DNA of 64,000 nucleotides from Cupriavidus sp. AU9028 (GTDB lineage Bacteria > Pseudomonadota > Gammaproteobacteria > Burkholderiales > Burkholderiaceae): positions 1 to 64,000 of the forward strand of contig NZ_JAIMCG010000003.1 in assembly GCF_019795295.1 (NCBI RefSeq). The letters run 5' to 3'. The stretch's first letter is position 1. Each line of letters begins with the position of its first letter. The translations under genes were made by a program, and so were the position numbers. This document shows, piece after piece, positions 9,413 through 21,398 of the stretch. Below the pieces are notes generated by a model. The model worked only from the letters and a program-made list of their open reading frames with translations, was not told the DNA's origin and searched no databases.

Positions 9413-10789
9413 TCAGCCCCCTGCGGGACCAGCGGCACGCCGGCGCGGCGGGGAATCGTCCAATGGCGCCTCGTCGGCGGCATCGTCGCCACGGCCCTCG
9501 GGCAGCTCGCCCCCGGCCTTGTCATCGGCGGCATCCAGCAAGTTGTGGTCGTCGGGCCCGCCCTCGGCGTCGCCGTCCTGCGCGTCCAGGCCGTCGCCAT
9601 CCCAGGGCCCGTCGTACGGGCCGACGATATCGGCCAGCCGCGGATCCGGCGTCTGCGCCGGCGCCGGCCGGGATGCCAGCCACTGCGCCGCCTCGACGAT
9701 CGCGGCGCGCAGCGCGTCCAGACCGATGCCGTCGCGCGCACTGATGTAGACCCGCACCGGCCGCCCTTCTTCGTTGCGCTCGACGCGCGCGCCCTGCTGC
9801 TCGAGCTCCGGCGCGGCATCGATCTTGTTCATCACCACGATCTGCGGAATCTCGTCCGCGCCGATCTCGGCCAGCACGCGGTTGACCTGCTCGATCTGCT
9901 CATGCCGCACCGGACTCGATGCGTCGACCACATGCAGCAGCAGGTCGGCGTGCACGGTCTCTTCCAGCGTCGCGCGGAACGCGGCCACCAGTTGCGTGGG
10001 CAAGTCGCGGATGAAGCCGACCGTGTCGGACAGCACCACGTTGCCGAAGCCTTCCAGATAGAGGCGCCGCGAGGTCGTGTCCAGCGTCGCGAACAGCTGG
10101 TTGGCGGCATAGGCGCGCGCCTTGGTCAAGGCGTTGAACAGCGTGGACTTGCCCGCGTTGGTGTAGCCGACCAGCGACACGCTGAGGGTCTCGTTGCGCT
10201 TGCGCGCCCGCCGCTGCGTGGTGTGCTGGCGCTGCAGCCGCGACAGGTCCGCCTTGAGCCGCTTGGCGCGCTCGTCCAGCATGCGGCGGTCCAGTTCGAG
10301 CTGCCGCTCGCCGGGGCCGCCACGCACGCCGATACCGCCGGTCTGCCGCTCCAGGTGGCTCCAGGCACGGACCAGGCGAGAAGCCTGGTACTGGACCTGC
10401 GCGAGTTCGACCTGCACCTTGCCGACGTGGCTTTGTGCCCGCTGCCCGAAGATGTCCAGGATCAGGCCGGTCCGGTCGATCACGTGGCGCTTGAGGAAGC
10501 GCTCCAGATTGCGCTGCTGCGCGGGGCTCAGGGCATGGTTGAAGACAACGATGTCGGCGTCCAGCGCGTCGGCCGCTTCCTTCAGCTCCTCGGCCTTGCC
10601 GCTGCCGATGAACAGTGCGGGGTCGGGGCGCGAACGCTTGCCCGTCAGCGTATGGACGGGCATGGAGCCGGCGGTGGAGGTCAGCAGCGCGAGCTCGCTC
10701 AGGCTTTCCTCGAAGTCATGCTTGCCGAAGTCCACGCCGACAAGAACGGCGCGCGTGGGTTCGGTGGGGGATGTATTTCTCGTTTGCAA
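9413..10789 (-). CDS. hflX: HflX, ribosome-associated GTPase
   Basis: GTPase of the Obg-HflX family that binds the 50S subunit and rescues stalled or heat-damaged ribosomes. Motifs: glycine-rich linker GGIGVRGGPGE at about 151-161, G1 GYTNAGKST at 208-216, G3 DTVGF at 255-259, G4 NKID at 321-324. The 458 residues include an Asp/Gly-rich C-terminal tail of about 75 residues after the G domain (from about 385) that ends in a basic cluster. The gene follows hfq on the same strand, as in the classical hfq-hflX-hflK-hflC operon. Confidence 0.95.
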   Translation of the reverse strand: MQTRNTSPTEPTRAVLVGVDFGKHDFEESLSELALLTSTAGSMPVHTLTGKRSRPDPALFIGSGKAEELKEAADALDADIVVFNHALSPAQQRNLERFLKRHVIDRTGLILDIFGQRAQSHVGKVQVELAQVQYQASRLVRAWSHLERQTGGIGVRGGPGERQLELDRRMLDERAKRLKADLSRLQRQHTTQRRARKRNETLSVSLVGYTNAGKSTLFNALTKARAYAANQLFATLDTTSRRLYLEGFGNVVLSDTVGFIRDLPTQLVAAFRATLEETVHADLLLHVVDASSPVRHEQIEQVNRVLAEIGADEIPQIVVMNKIDAAPELEQQGARVERNEEGRPVRVYISARDGIGLDALRAAIVEAAQWLASRPAPAQTPDPRLADIVGPYDGPWDGDGLDAQDGDAEGGPDDHNLLDAADDKAGGELPEGRGDDAADEAPLDDSPPRRRAAGPAGG

Positions 10790-10912
10790 ATTGGGAGCGC
10801 GTCAGGGCGCGGCAAAAATCGGTGAACGAAGTGGAGGGCCGGGTTTCAAGGTTGGACCGTGCAACCCTTGCCGCGTTCGTCGGCGCCATCAAAGCGATCC
10901 CCCAATAGCGAT

Positions 10913-10944
10913 ACCGCGCCAGCCCTGTCAGGCACTGGCGCGGT
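10913..10944. other. Strong intergenic hairpin between hfq and hflX
   Basis: ACCGCGCCAG (10913-10922) pairs exactly with CTGGCGCGGT (10935-10944) around a 12-base loop. There is no T tract on either side, so it is not a standard terminator. It may be a processing or stability element in the hfq-hflX mRNA (inference). Confidence 0.5.
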
Positions 10945-10987
10945 GCGGGTGACCAAAGGCCGCGGCAAGGCGCGGCCGAGAAGGAGA

Positions 10988-11227
10988 TCAGCCTTCGGCG
11001 GTGTCGTCGACGCGGAAGTTGACGGCGCGTGCCGGAACGACGGTGGAAATCGCATGCTTGTAGACCATCTGCGTCACGGTGTTGCGCAGCAGGACGACGT
11101 ACTGGTCGAACGATTCGATATTGCCTTGCAGCTTGATGCCATTGACGAGGTAGATCGAAACCGGCACGTGCTCCTTGCGCAGCGCGTTAAGGAACGGGTC
11201 TTGTAGCAATTGCCCTTTGTTGCTCAT
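10988..11227 (-). CDS. hfq: RNA chaperone Hfq
   Basis: Hexameric Sm-like protein that pairs small RNAs with mRNAs. The 79 residues contain Sm1 (around [20 protein letters not shown]) and Sm2 with the [10 protein letters not shown] signature. The ATG at 11227 has GGAG about six bases upstream; an ATG 12 bases earlier is less likely. The C-terminus is short, as in many betaproteobacteria. First gene of the hfq-hflX-hflK-hflC cluster. Confidence 0.97.
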   Translation of the reverse strand: MSNKGQLLQDPFLNALRKEHVPVSIYLVNGIKLQGNIESFDQYVVLLRNTVTQMVYKHAISTVVPARAVNFRVDDTAEG

Positions 11228-11501
11228 GGCACACTCCAAATTTATAGATTTAGTGATCGATGGTGGGGACCAGGGCCCCCAAATTCAAGTCGAGCGACGC
11301 AAGATCGCGTCAAAAAAAGTCAAAACGGTACCAAGCCGGCATCAACTGGCGGGGCTTCCCCCGCTACCGTGAATTTAGCCGCAGTTCAAAACGAACGCAA
11401 ACGAAACTTGCCCGTCACAACCCGCCCAGAAGGCTGATACGGGCGTCGGTCCAACCCGGCAGCCGCCCTCCTTCCATGCTTTCGTGCGGCCGTCTTTCGA
11501 C

Positions 11502-12845
11502 TCACTCCTTCGAGTCGGCGTACGGATTTTTGTTCGTGCGGAATTCGATGCGCAGCGGCGTGCCTTTCAGGTTGAAGGCCGCGCGGAAACGGCCTTCGAG
11601 GTAGCGCCGATAGGTTTCGGGCACGGCCGACAGCGAATTGCCGTGCACCACGATGATCGGTGGATTCGATCCGCCCTGGTGCGCGTAGCGCATCTTGGGC
11701 CGGGTGGGCCCGACGCGGCGCGGCTGCTGGAACTCCACTGCTTCATGCAGCACGCGCGTCAGCTTCGGCGTGGGCAGCTTGACCATCGCCGCGGCATAGG
11801 CCTCGTCGACCGAACGCAGCAGTGCGCCGATGCCGGTGCGCTCGCGCGCCGAGATGAAGTGGTAGTTGGCAAAGTCGAGGAATTGCAGCTTGCGCTGCAG
11901 ATCGTGCTTGACCCGATCGCGGGTGTGGCCGTCCAGGCCATCCCACTTGTTGACGCCGACCACCAGCGCGCGGCCCGATTCGACGATGAAGCCGGCGATG
12001 TGCGCGTCCTGCTCGGACACGTCCTGCTGTGCATCGAGCAGCAGGATCACCACGTTGGCGTCCGCGATCGACTGCAGCGTCTTGACCACCGAGAACTTCT
12101 CGATCGCCTCGAAAACCTTGCCGCGCTTGCGCAAGCCGGCGGTGTCGATCAGCGTGTACGGCTTGCCGCCACGCTCGAACTCGACATAGATGGCATCGCG
12201 AGTGGTGCCCGGCATGTCGAAGGCGATCACGCGCTCCTCGCCGATCAGCGTATTGACCAGCGTCGACTTGCCGACGTTGGGCCGGCCGACGATGGCGATC
12301 TTGACGCCGCGCGACTGCGCGTCCTCTTCCTCGGCCAGCTCCGGCCGCTCCTGCACCGCCGCCTCCAGCGCCTCGTCCACCAGCTGGCGCACGCCGTCGC
12401 CATGGGTCGCCGAGACGGCATAGGGGTCGCCCATGCCAAGCTCGTAGAAATCGGCGGCGACCGAGGTGTACTTCATGCCCTCGGCCTTGTTGACCGCCAG
12501 CATGATCTTGCGGCCAGTCTTGCGCAGATAGTCGGCAATCACGCGGTCCTGCGGCGCGAGCCCCAGCCGGCCGTCGACGATGAAGATCACCACGTCGGCC
12601 TCGACCACCGCCTGGCGGGTCTGCTTGGCCATCTCGGCGACGATGCCGTCCTTGGCTACCGGTTCGAAGCCGCCGGTATCGATCACGATATACGGACGGT
12701 CGCCCACCCGGCCCTCGCCGTAATGGCGGTCACGGGTCAGACCCGGAAGATCCGCCACGAGCGCATCGCGCGAGCGCGTCAGGCGGTTGAATAGCGTCGA
12801 CTTGCCCACATTGGGACGGCCGACGAGTGCGATCACTGGTTTCAT
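11502..12845 (-). CDS. der: Der (EngA), double-domain GTPase for 50S assembly
   Basis: Essential GTPase in late assembly of the large ribosomal subunit. Two G domains are visible. The first has P-loop GRPNVGKST at residues 9-17 and the second has the same motif around residue 188, and each is followed by its own NK(A/W)(E/D)G-type G4 element. A C-terminal KH-like domain ends with [12 protein letters not shown]. The 447 residues are family-typical. The gene closes the ndk-to-der gene row; the gap to bamB (about 220 bases) is GC-rich with hairpins. Confidence 0.97.
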   Translation of the reverse strand: MKPVIALVGRPNVGKSTLFNRLTRSRDALVADLPGLTRDRHYGEGRVGDRPYIVIDTGGFEPVAKDGIVAEMAKQTRQAVVEADVVIFIVDGRLGLAPQDRVIADYLRKTGRKIMLAVNKAEGMKYTSVAADFYELGMGDPYAVSATHGDGVRQLVDEALEAAVQERPELAEEEDAQSRGVKIAIVGRPNVGKSTLVNTLIGEERVIAFDMPGTTRDAIYVEFERGGKPYTLIDTAGLRKRGKVFEAIEKFSVVKTLQSIADANVVILLLDAQQDVSEQDAHIAGFIVESGRALVVGVNKWDGLDGHTRDRVKHDLQRKLQFLDFANYHFISARERTGIGALLRSVDEAYAAAMVKLPTPKLTRVLHEAVEFQQPRRVGPTRPKMRYAHQGGSNPPIIVVHGNSLSAVPETYRRYLEGRFRAAFNLKGTPLRIEFRTNKNPYADSKE

Positions 12846-13067
12846 GCGAAATGGCGAAGCCGGGCGCGCCTTGTACGCGCCCGGCTCTCGAGAATGTCAG
12901 TTGGTCCGACAGCCTGGCACGCTGTGCCCGGCGGCGTCCTGTCGGTTGAAAAGCTGGCCGCGGCGGCGCGGCCGAAGCCGTCGGTCCGCCGCGGCCGGCG
13001 GGAAGCGCCGCCGCGGGCGGCGCGGCCTTGCTGCCGCGCCCGCTCCCGGGAGCCGCCGCAGCCGCTC

Positions 13068-14213
13068 CTAGCCCGGAATATACCCGTAGATGTCGCCACC
13101 GCGGCTCTGCACCACCAGGGTCTGGCCGGCCAGCACGGGCGCCGCGGCGATCGGGTCGCTGCCCGCACGCACCCGGGCGAGGAACTGGCCATCCTCGCGC
13201 GACAGGAAGTGAACGTAACCCTCGTAGTCGCCGACCACCACCGAGCGGCCTACCGCCAGCGGGGTGCCCAGGCCACGGTTGCGCAGCTTGTCGTTGCGCC
13301 AGCGTTCGTTGCCGTTCTGCCGGTCGAAGGCGAAGAACACCGAGCGCTCGTCGCTGGCGAACAGCGCGTTGTCGTCCTGCGCCGGACCGGTCGGCGACGA
13401 GAATTCCTTGCCCCACTGCGGCTGGCCCGTCGCCAGGTCCATGCAGCCGACGCGGCCCTGGAAGGTCGTCGCGCACACCTGGCGGCCGTTGACCATCGGC
13501 AGGCCGGTGACGTCGTTCAGACGCTCGATCTCCGATACGCCCTTCGGATAGGAGATCGTGCTTTCCCAGCGCAGCACGCCGTTGGACGGCGTCAGCACGC
13601 CCAGCTTGCCGCCCGGGAAGCCCATCACGATGCCGTCGCCGGCGAACACCATGCCCATGCCGACGCGCAGGTTCAGCGGCGTCTGCGTGCGCTGGTAGAC
13701 CCAGCGGCGCTCGCCGGTGCGTGCATCGAAGCCAAACACGCGCGTGTCGGTGGTGCGCACCACCACCAGCCCGCGGCCGACCAGCGGCGCGGTCAGGACT
13801 TCGCCGTTGACCTGCTTCTTCCACAGCTGCTTGCCGCTGGCATCGAAGGCGAACACCGCCCCCTTCTCGCCCGCCACCGCGGTCACGGTGCCATCGCTGC
13901 CCGGACCGGTGGTCAGGTCGACGTCCGTATCCGCCTGCCACAGAGTGCGGCCGGTGGCGCCGTCCAGCGCCATCACGTCACCGCCATGCGAGGACACATA
14001 GACCTTGTCCTCGACCGCGAAGGGCTGCAGCGTGTAGGGGCCGCTCTTGCCGACGCTGGCACGCCAGGCCTGCTTGACGGTCAGCGTCTGGGTGACGGGC
14101 TCCAGTTCGGCGGGCGGGTTCTTGTCCGCCTTGCCGAACAGCGAGCAGCCGGTGAGCACGGCGGCGCAGGCAACGGCAGTCAGGGCGCTGGCCCAGCGGC
14201 CTCGGCGTTGCAT
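13068..14213 (-). CDS. bamB: BamB, outer-membrane protein assembly lipoprotein
   Basis: Component of the BAM complex that inserts beta-barrel proteins into the outer membrane. A signal peptide ends in the lipobox LTGC. The rest is an eight-bladed PQQ-like beta-propeller with repeated G-x-x-x-W blade ends such as [10 protein letters not shown] and FDASGKQLW. The ATG at 14213 has GGAG eight bases upstream; an ATG at 14243 is the alternative and would add ten residues before the signal peptide. Length is 381 residues. A terminator-like hairpin lies between yfgM and this gene. Confidence 0.93.
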   Translation of the reverse strand: MQRRGRWASALTAVACAAVLTGCSLFGKADKNPPAELEPVTQTLTVKQAWRASVGKSGPYTLQPFAVEDKVYVSSHGGDVMALDGATGRTLWQADTDVDLTTGPGSDGTVTAVAGEKGAVFAFDASGKQLWKKQVNGEVLTAPLVGRGLVVVRTTDTRVFGFDARTGERRWVYQRTQTPLNLRVGMGMVFAGDGIVMGFPGGKLGVLTPSNGVLRWESTISYPKGVSEIERLNDVTGLPMVNGRQVCATTFQGRVGCMDLATGQPQWGKEFSSPTGPAQDDNALFASDERSVFFAFDRQNGNERWRNDKLRNRGLGTPLAVGRSVVVGDYEGYVHFLSREDGQFLARVRAGSDPIAAAPVLAGQTLVVQSRGGDIYGYIPG

Positions 14214-14274
14214 GTTTGCGGCTCCATTCGGCATCGACATCATGAGGTTGCGTTCCTGAAAAAAGGGGGAAGCG

Positions 14275-14296
14275 AAAAAACCGGCCAGCGGCCGGC
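14275..14296 (-). terminator. Terminator-like hairpin between yfgM and bamB
   Basis: On the minus strand CCGGCC-GCT-GGCCGG is followed by six T residues (the A run at 14275-14280). It may attenuate read-through from the hisS-yfgM transcript into bamB. The G-rich stretch after it precedes the bamB start. Confidence 0.6.
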
Positions 14297-14335
14297 GCCA
14301 TCGATTGGATTCGGGGACCTGCCGGATCGATTGGC

Positions 14336-14968
14336 TCAGGCGGTACCGAGCGCGTCCAGCTTGAACTGGATGATCTGGCGCATGCCGGCGTCATTGGCGC
14401 TCAGCTTGTCCAGCGCCTGACGATAGGCGGCGCGCGCATCGTCGCGCTTGTCCTGCGCTGCCAGCAGGTCGCCACGGCGATCCGCATACAGCGAGGCGAA
14501 GGCGGCCGGCGGCTCGTCCTTGAGCAGCGCGAGGCCCTGGTCATAGGCCTTCTCGTCCAGCAGCACGCCGGCAAGGCGCACCCGCGCCAGATGCGAGTAC
14601 TCCGCATCGCCATGGTCCACGGCCCATTGCAGCTGGGTCTTCGCCGCGGCGCTGTCGCCGGCTTCGTACAGCACCTTGGCCGCGACCAGCGCGGTCATCT
14701 GGCCATACGCGGTCTTGCCGTACTTCTGCTGCAGATCGCCGGCGGCGCGCTGGATGCGCTTCACGTCGCGCGCCTCGGCGGCCTTCATCACCTGCTCGTA
14801 GAGCACCGCGGCTTCGCCGGCCTGCTTGCGCTGCCAGGCGTTCCAGCCGTTCCACGCGGCGAAGGCCAGCAGGCAGGCGATCAGCACCCAGGTAAGGAAG
14901 CTGCCGTACTGGCGCCACCACGCCTTCAGGTTCTCCAGCTGTTCCTGCTCTTCCAGATCGTATGCCAT
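14336..14968 (-). CDS. YfgM-like membrane-anchored TPR protein
   Basis: 210 residues: a short cytoplasmic start rich in Glu/Gln, one membrane segment (about 18-40, [20 protein letters not shown]) and a periplasmic TPR region. In E. coli YfgM associates with the SecYEG/PpiD translocon (family knowledge). The position between hisS and bamB is the conserved one for this family. Start at 14968 has AGGTGG about ten bases upstream. Confidence 0.88.
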   Translation of the reverse strand: MAYDLEEQEQLENLKAWWRQYGSFLTWVLIACLLAFAAWNGWNAWQRKQAGEAAVLYEQVMKAAEARDVKRIQRAAGDLQQKYGKTAYGQMTALVAAKVLYEAGDSAAAKTQLQWAVDHGDAEYSHLARVRLAGVLLDEKAYDQGLALLKDEPPAAFASLYADRRGDLLAAQDKRDDARAAYRQALDKLSANDAGMRQIIQFKLDALGTA

Positions 14969-15070
14969 CTCGTCGGTTCCACCTGCGTTGCGGTTGCGCG
15001 AGCGCCTGCGAGGGCGCCCGATGTTCTTGTGTCCCCGCCCCTGCGGGCGGATTGCGGACGGTTCGGCGGC

Positions 15071-16447
15071 TCAGTCGCCGGCGCCGACCATCGCGTCGAT
15101 CAAGGTCTCGACCAGCTGCTCGGCCGGCACGGTCTGCTGCTGACCGCCTTCGCCGGCGGCCGCGTCGCGCAGCGACTTGATCTGCACCACGCCCTTGGCC
15201 ACCTCGTCCTCGCCAATGATAACGGCATAGGCCGCGCCGCTAGCGTCGGCGCGCTTCATCTGCGACTTGAAGCTGCCGCTGCGGCCATCGGCGGTGGCAT
15301 GCAGCACCACATCCAGGCCCGCGTCGCGCAACCGCTCCGCGGCGATCATCGCCTGCAGCGACGCCGCCTCGCCCTGGTGGACGACATAGACATCGCAGCC
15401 CTCGACCTGCGGGCCCAGGCCTTCCTCGCGCAGCAGCTCGATGATCCGCTCGATGCCCATCGCCCAGCCGCACGCCGGCGCGGCCTTGCCGCCCATCTGC
15501 GCGATCAGCGGGTCGTAGCGGCCGCCACCGGCGATGGTGCCCTGCGCGCCCAGCTTGTCGGTCACCCACTCGAATACCGTCAGGTTGTAGTAGTCGAGCC
15601 CGCGCACCAGCCGCGGATTGATGGTGAACGGAATGTTGTTGGCCTTGAGCACCCGCTGCACGCCCTCGAAGTGGGCCAGCGACGCTTCGCCGAGGAAGTC
15701 GATCAGCTTGGGCGCGTTCGCCGCCATCTCCTGCAGCGCCGGGTTCTTGGTGTCGAGCACGCGCAGCGGATTGGTGTAGAGGCGCCGCTTGCCATCCTCG
15801 TCGAGAATGTCCTGGAAGCCTTCCAGATACTTGATCAGCTCCTCGCGGTGCGCCGCACGCTCTTCGGCCTGGCCCAGCGAATTCAGTTCGAGACGCACAC
15901 CGGTCAGGCCGAGGTCATCCCACAGCCGCTGGCACATCAGGATGATTTCGGCGTCGATATCCGGGCCGGCGAAACCGAGCGCCTCGGCGCCCAGTTGATG
16001 GAACTGGCGGTAACGCCCGCGCTGCGGCCGCTCGTGGCGGAACATCGGGCCGGTGTACCACAGGCGCTTGGGACCGTCGTACAGCAGGTTGTGCTCGATG
16101 GTCGCGCGTACCGCCGCGGCCGTGCCTTCGGGACGCAGGGTCAGCTGCTCGCCGTTCAGCGAATCGGTGAAGGAGTACATCTCCTTCTCGACGATATCGG
16201 TGACTTCGCCGATGCCGCGCACGAACAGCTGCGTCGGCTCGACGATCGGCGTGCGGATCTGCTGATAGCCATAGGCGCGCAGCATCGCGCGGGCAGCATT
16301 GTCGAAATGCTCCCACAGCGGCGCGTCGGCGGGCAGCATGTCGTTCATGCCCTTGACGCCTTGCAGCGCGCGCGGCGCGCGGGTCTTCTCGTTGCTCGCG
16401 CCGCCATTGGACGGCGCCTGGTTTTCGGATGCGTTCATGGTTGTCAT
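15071..16447 (-). CDS. hisS: Histidyl-tRNA synthetase
   Basis: Class II synthetase that charges tRNA-His. Motif 2 is seen at [16 protein letters not shown], the histidine-binding signature at [15 protein letters not shown], and motif 3 around [13 protein letters not shown]; a C-terminal anticodon-binding domain follows. The start is uncertain: ATG at 16447 (458 residues) or 16438 (455), neither with a strong ribosome site. An earlier ATG at 16489 would add a non-conserved leader. The 25-residue Ser/Asn/Ala-rich stretch before [13 protein letters not shown] is not part of the family core. Confidence 0.95.
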   Translation of the reverse strand: MTTMNASENQAPSNGGASNEKTRAPRALQGVKGMNDMLPADAPLWEHFDNAARAMLRAYGYQQIRTPIVEPTQLFVRGIGEVTDIVEKEMYSFTDSLNGEQLTLRPEGTAAAVRATIEHNLLYDGPKRLWYTGPMFRHERPQRGRYRQFHQLGAEALGFAGPDIDAEIILMCQRLWDDLGLTGVRLELNSLGQAEERAAHREELIKYLEGFQDILDEDGKRRLYTNPLRVLDTKNPALQEMAANAPKLIDFLGEASLAHFEGVQRVLKANNIPFTINPRLVRGLDYYNLTVFEWVTDKLGAQGTIAGGGRYDPLIAQMGGKAAPACGWAMGIERIIELLREEGLGPQVEGCDVYVVHQGEAASLQAMIAAERLRDAGLDVVLHATADGRSGSFKSQMKRADASGAAYAVIIGEDEVAKGVVQIKSLRDAAAGEGGQQQTVPAEQLVETLIDAMVGAGD

Positions 16448-16545
16448 TCTGTGTTGCACGCCGGGCGCTGTCGGCAGGCCCCGTGGCAAGGCGCAGCAGG
16501 CCCCGCTATCGCGCCCGCGCGCCTATCGGCGCTGGCGCCGCCGCG

Positions 16546-17823
16546 CTAGGCCGAAGCCACCGCGTTCTTGCCGTAATGGGTGCGCACGTATTCGTCGACG
16601 ATCGCCTGGAACTCTTCTGCGATCCGCTCCCCGCGCAGGGTCTTGACCTTGACGCCATCGACGAAGACCGGTGCGGCGGGCGATTCGCCCGAGCCTGGCA
16701 ACGAGATGCCGATATTGGCATGCTTGCTCTCGCCCGGTCCGTTGACGATGCATCCCATCACGGCCACGTCCATGGTCTCGACGCCCGGATACGCCGTCTT
16801 CCACACCGGCATCTGCTCGCGCAGATACGACTGGATGCTCGCGGCCAGTTCCTGGAACACGGTGCTGGTGGTGCGGCCGCAGCCGGGGCAGGCAATCACC
16901 ATCGGCGTGAAGTTGCGCAGGCCCATGGTCTGCAGGATTTCCTGCGCGACGTAGACCTCCTTCTCGCGCGGGGCGCCAGGCTCCGGCGTCAGCGAGATGC
17001 GGATGGTATCGCCAATGCCCTCCTGCAGCAGCACGGACAGCGCCGCGGTCGAGGCGACGATGCCCTTGCTGCCCATGCCGGCCTCGGTCAGCCCGAGATG
17101 CAGCGCGTAATCGCAGCGGCGCGCCAGCTCCCGGTAGACCGCGATCAGCTCCTGCACCTGCGACACCTTGCACGACAGGATGATCTGCTCGCCGCGCATG
17201 CCGATGTCCTCGGCGCGGCGCGCCGACTCGATGGCCGAGGTGATCAGCGCTTCCACCATCACGCTCTGCGCCGGCCACGGCTCGGGCCGGCTGGCGTTCT
17301 CGTCCATGATGCGCGCGAGCAGATCCTGGTCCAGGCTGCCCCAGTTGACGCCGATACGCACCGGCTTGTCATATCGGCACGCCAGTTCGATCATCTGCGC
17401 GAATTGCGTGTCGCGCTTCGCGCCCTGGCCGACGTTGCCCGGGTTGATGCGGTACTTGGACAGCGCCTGCGCGCAGTCCGGATAGTCCTGCAGCAGCTTG
17501 TGGCCGTTGTAGTGGAAGTCGCCCACCAGCGGCACATCGACGCCCATCCGGTCCAGCTGGTCGCGAATTGCCGGCACCGCTGCGGCGGCTTCCGGCGTAT
17601 TGACCGTGATGCGCACGATTTCGGAACCGGCACGCGCCAGTTCCTTGACCTGGATCGCCGTGCCGATCGCATCGACGGTATCGGTGTTGGTCATCGACTG
17701 CACGCGCACGGGGGCGCCGCCGCCAATGGCCAGCACGTTGTCGCCCCACCGCACGGTCGCCTGACGGGTGCGCCGGCGGGGCAACGGGCCGGGAAGAACC
17801 GGCGAACAGGGCTGTTGATTCAT
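16546..17823 (-). CDS. ispG: 4-hydroxy-3-methylbut-2-en-1-yl diphosphate synthase
   Basis: Fe-S enzyme of the MEP isoprenoid pathway. It reduces methylerythritol cyclodiphosphate to HMBPP. The conserved start region [20 protein letters not shown] and the three cluster cysteines in CPGCGRTT and [10 protein letters not shown] are present. I chose the ATG at 17823 ([12 protein letters not shown], 425 residues) because the open frame upstream to 17856 is not conserved-looking. It sits between rodZ and hisS, as expected. Confidence 0.95.
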   Translation of the reverse strand: MNQQPCSPVLPGPLPRRRTRQATVRWGDNVLAIGGGAPVRVQSMTNTDTVDAIGTAIQVKELARAGSEIVRITVNTPEAAAAVPAIRDQLDRMGVDVPLVGDFHYNGHKLLQDYPDCAQALSKYRINPGNVGQGAKRDTQFAQMIELACRYDKPVRIGVNWGSLDQDLLARIMDENASRPEPWPAQSVMVEALITSAIESARRAEDIGMRGEQIILSCKVSQVQELIAVYRELARRCDYALHLGLTEAGMGSKGIVASTAALSVLLQEGIGDTIRISLTPEPGAPREKEVYVAQEILQTMGLRNFTPMVIACPGCGRTTSTVFQELAASIQSYLREQMPVWKTAYPGVETMDVAVMGCIVNGPGESKHANIGISLPGSGESPAAPVFVDGVKVKTLRGERIAEEFQAIVDEYVRTHYGKNAVASA

Positions 17824-17922
17824 CGTTCTGCTACGTCCCGGCGGACCCGGCGTCATGGCGTCGTTGTCGCGCCATGGCCGCCCGGTCCCGCCTGTCTCTT
17901 GCGTCTGCCGGCAAGCGCCCCA

Positions 17923-18939
17923 TCAGGGCAGCGTCAGCCGGGCCACGTTGTTGCGGTTTGCCGCGGCGAGGTCGACCGGCTGGCCGTCGCGCGTCATGCT
18001 CTGCACGCCCTTGACGTTGCCGATCACCACCTTGTACGGCGGCTTGCCGCCGCCGCGCACCTCGTCGCCCGCGTGGGCGGTACCGCCGAGGATCACCTTG
18101 CCGCTATTGTCGCGGATCTCATACCACGTCTCCGCGGCGAAGCGCAGCGCCAGTTCGCCTGCCCCGGTCGCCGCGGCAGCCGCGGCAGCCGGTGCTGATG
18201 CCGGCGCCGTGGCCAGCGAGGGCGCCGCCGCCGGCTCGGATGCCGGCAGTCCCGCCGACGGTGGCACCGGCGCCAGCGGCGTCGCCAGCGTCGGCGAGGC
18301 AGCAGCTTCGGGCGCCGAGGCTGCGTCGGCGGCCGTCGCCGGTTCGGCACCGCCCAGTTGCGGCAGCACCGCCGTCACGGTCCCCGGCTCGCCAGCGGCC
18401 GGCGCTGCCGGGTCGGGCTCGCCCTGCCCTTCCACCACGGTACCCGGCGTCTGCTGCTGACGGGCCTCCAGCCACTCGCGCGCATGGTCATAGCCGAACA
18501 CCGCGCCGAACGCCAGCACCACCAGCACCAGTGCCAGCCACACCCAGCGACCGCGCGAGCTGGAGTTGCTGCCCGTGCTGAACGGCCGGCGTTCGTTGAA
18601 GCTCTCGTTCAGGCTGCCAGTCCTGCGGATCGCCACTTCGGGTCCCGGAGGGGCGGCCTTGGCATGGAAGCGCGCCAGCAGCGCATCGATATCGATGTGC
18701 AACATGCGCGCATAGGCGCGCATCAGCCCCTTGGCGAAGGTCAGGTCGGGCAAGGCCGCGACATCGCCGGCCTCGATCGCCTGGATCTTCTGCCTCGGCA
18801 CCTTCAGCCTCGCACTGACATCCTCCACCGACATGCCCTGCGCGGCGCGTGCCTGCGCAAGACTCGACCCGATCTCATGCGCGATACCGTTCGCGTCGGT
18901 CGAGACGGCCTGCCCCTCGGCGCGCTCGTACTCACTCAT
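17923..18939 (-). CDS. rodZ: RodZ-like helix-turn-helix membrane protein
   Basis: Cell-shape protein that links MreB to the membrane (family knowledge). It has a Cro-like HTH domain at about 22-90 (LAQARAAQGMSVEDVSARLK), a basic linker and one membrane segment at about 132-150. A long Ala/Pro-rich periplasmic linker and a C-terminal beta domain (DUF4115, near LRFAAETWYEIRD) follow. It overlaps the pilF stop by eight bases. Length is 338 residues. Confidence 0.9.
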   Translation of the reverse strand: MSEYERAEGQAVSTDANGIAHEIGSSLAQARAAQGMSVEDVSARLKVPRQKIQAIEAGDVAALPDLTFAKGLMRAYARMLHIDIDALLARFHAKAAPPGPEVAIRRTGSLNESFNERRPFSTGSNSSSRGRWVWLALVLVVLAFGAVFGYDHAREWLEARQQQTPGTVVEGQGEPDPAAPAAGEPGTVTAVLPQLGGAEPATAADAASAPEAAASPTLATPLAPVPPSAGLPASEPAAAPSLATAPASAPAAAAAAATGAGELALRFAAETWYEIRDNSGKVILGGTAHAGDEVRGGGKPPYKVVIGNVKGVQSMTRDGQPVDLAAANRNNVARLTLP

Positions 18940-19773
18940 CCCAAGCTCCTTGTTCGTATGCTGTCAGCTCGCGCGCGTGAGGAAAGCGCTCGCGCAATCG
19001 TCCGATCAGGTCGGCCTGTATCGCGGCGTCGCCTTGCCGATGCGCAATCCGCGCGGCCAGCCACAGCGAGGCCGCGCTTGCGCGCTGTCCCTTGTTAACG
19101 GCATCCAGCACGCTGGCTGCAGCACGCAAGTCGCCGTCGTGCAGGTACAGGCGGGCCAGGCCCATCGCGGCAGGGCCGTGGTCGGGTACCAGCCGCAGCG
19201 CCTCGCCGAAGCTGGCGCGAGCCGCGCTGGCATCGCCCTGCCGGAGCTGGCAGGCGCCCATGGTAGCGAGCCGGTGACCGGCGCCGTCTTCCGACGGCAA
19301 GGTCAATGCGCGCCGCAGTTGCGGCATCGCCTCGTCGTACCGCCCCTGCTGGCACAGCATCCAGCCGTGGTTGTTGAGCAAATCGCCGTCCGGTGCCGGT
19401 GCCGCCGCCAGCGCCGCGGCGAAACTGCGCTCGGCGTCCGCGGCACGCCCAAGCGCCAGCTCGGCCAGTGCCAGCACATGCCAGCCGCTGGCAAGGCCGG
19501 CATCGAGCCCGGTGGCGCGCATCGCCTCGTCGCGGGCAATCCCGGCCTGCCCCGCATGCAGATAGCCGGCGGCAAGCTCGGCGTGCAAGGCGGCGCGATG
19601 GCGTTTCGAGGCGGTTGCCGTTGTCGTTGCGGTGCCGGGCTGCGCCGGCATCCCGGACGCCGCCGGAGCCGTTTCGTTCGCCGTGCGGGCGGCTGCGGAA
19701 GCCGAACCCTGGCAGGCGGTCAGCAGCGCCGCTCCCGCCATCATCAACGACAGGACAGCGACCGGCAGACGCC

Positions 19774-19777
<4 letters not shown>
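18932..19777 (-). CDS. pilF: PilF/PilW-like TPR lipoprotein
   Basis: Type IV pilus biogenesis lipoprotein that helps the PilQ secretin assemble (family knowledge). The 281 residues begin with a signal peptide ending in the lipobox LTAC. TPR repeats follow, including [20 protein letters not shown]. Start: the ATG at 19777 shares an ATGA overlap with the rlmN stop; the frame stays open upstream to 20047 inside rlmN but lacks a signal peptide there. Position between rlmN and rodZ matches the conserved order. Confidence 0.88.
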
Positions 19778-20922
<1,145 letters not shown>

Positions 20923-20972
20923 GGAGGCAGTGATCTGAATGTCAGTCTAGTGGCGCAAGACAGACCGGACAA

Positions 20973-21398
20973 TCAACGCGAATACACGTTCATGCCCGGG
21001 AAGAAGAACGCCACTTCGTTGGCAGCGGTTTCCGCAGCGTCGGAACCGTGGACGGCGTTGGCGTCGATGCTGTCGGCGAAGTCAGCGCGGATGGTGCCCT
21101 TCTCGGCCTTCTTCGGGTCGGTGGCGCCCATCAGTTCGCGGTTCTTGGCAATGGCGTTCTCGCCTTCCAGCACCTGGATCATCACCGGGCCCGAAACCAT
21201 GAAGTCGACCAGATCCTTGAAGAACGGACGCTCCTTGTGGACGGCGTAGAACTGCTCGGCTTCGCCGCGCGACAGGTGCGCCATCTTGGCCGCGATGATC
21301 TTCAGGCCAGCGCCTTCGAAGCGCGAGTAGATCTGACCGATGACATTCTTGGCCACTGCGTCCGGCTTGATAATCGACAGGGTGCGTTCGATCGCCAT
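20973..21398 (-). CDS. ndk: Nucleoside diphosphate kinase
   Basis: Transfers the gamma phosphate between nucleoside triphosphates and diphosphates through a phospho-histidine. The 141 residues begin [15 protein letters not shown], and the active-site histidine is H117 in NAVHGSDA. The ATG at 21398 has a GGAG ribosome site; the open frame upstream to 21452 is not coding in this family. First gene of the minus-strand block down to der. Confidence 0.97.
   Translation of the reverse strand: MAIERTLSIIKPDAVAKNVIGQIYSRFEGAGLKIIAAKMAHLSRGEAEQFYAVHKERPFFKDLVDFMVSGPVMIQVLEGENAIAKNRELMGATDPKKAEKGTIRADFADSIDANAVHGSDAAETAANEVAFFFPGMNVYSR

Noticed and set aside
10913-10944. Rho-independent terminator after hfq
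   Set aside because: The stem is strong but no T tract follows on the minus strand, so it is listed as a hairpin only.
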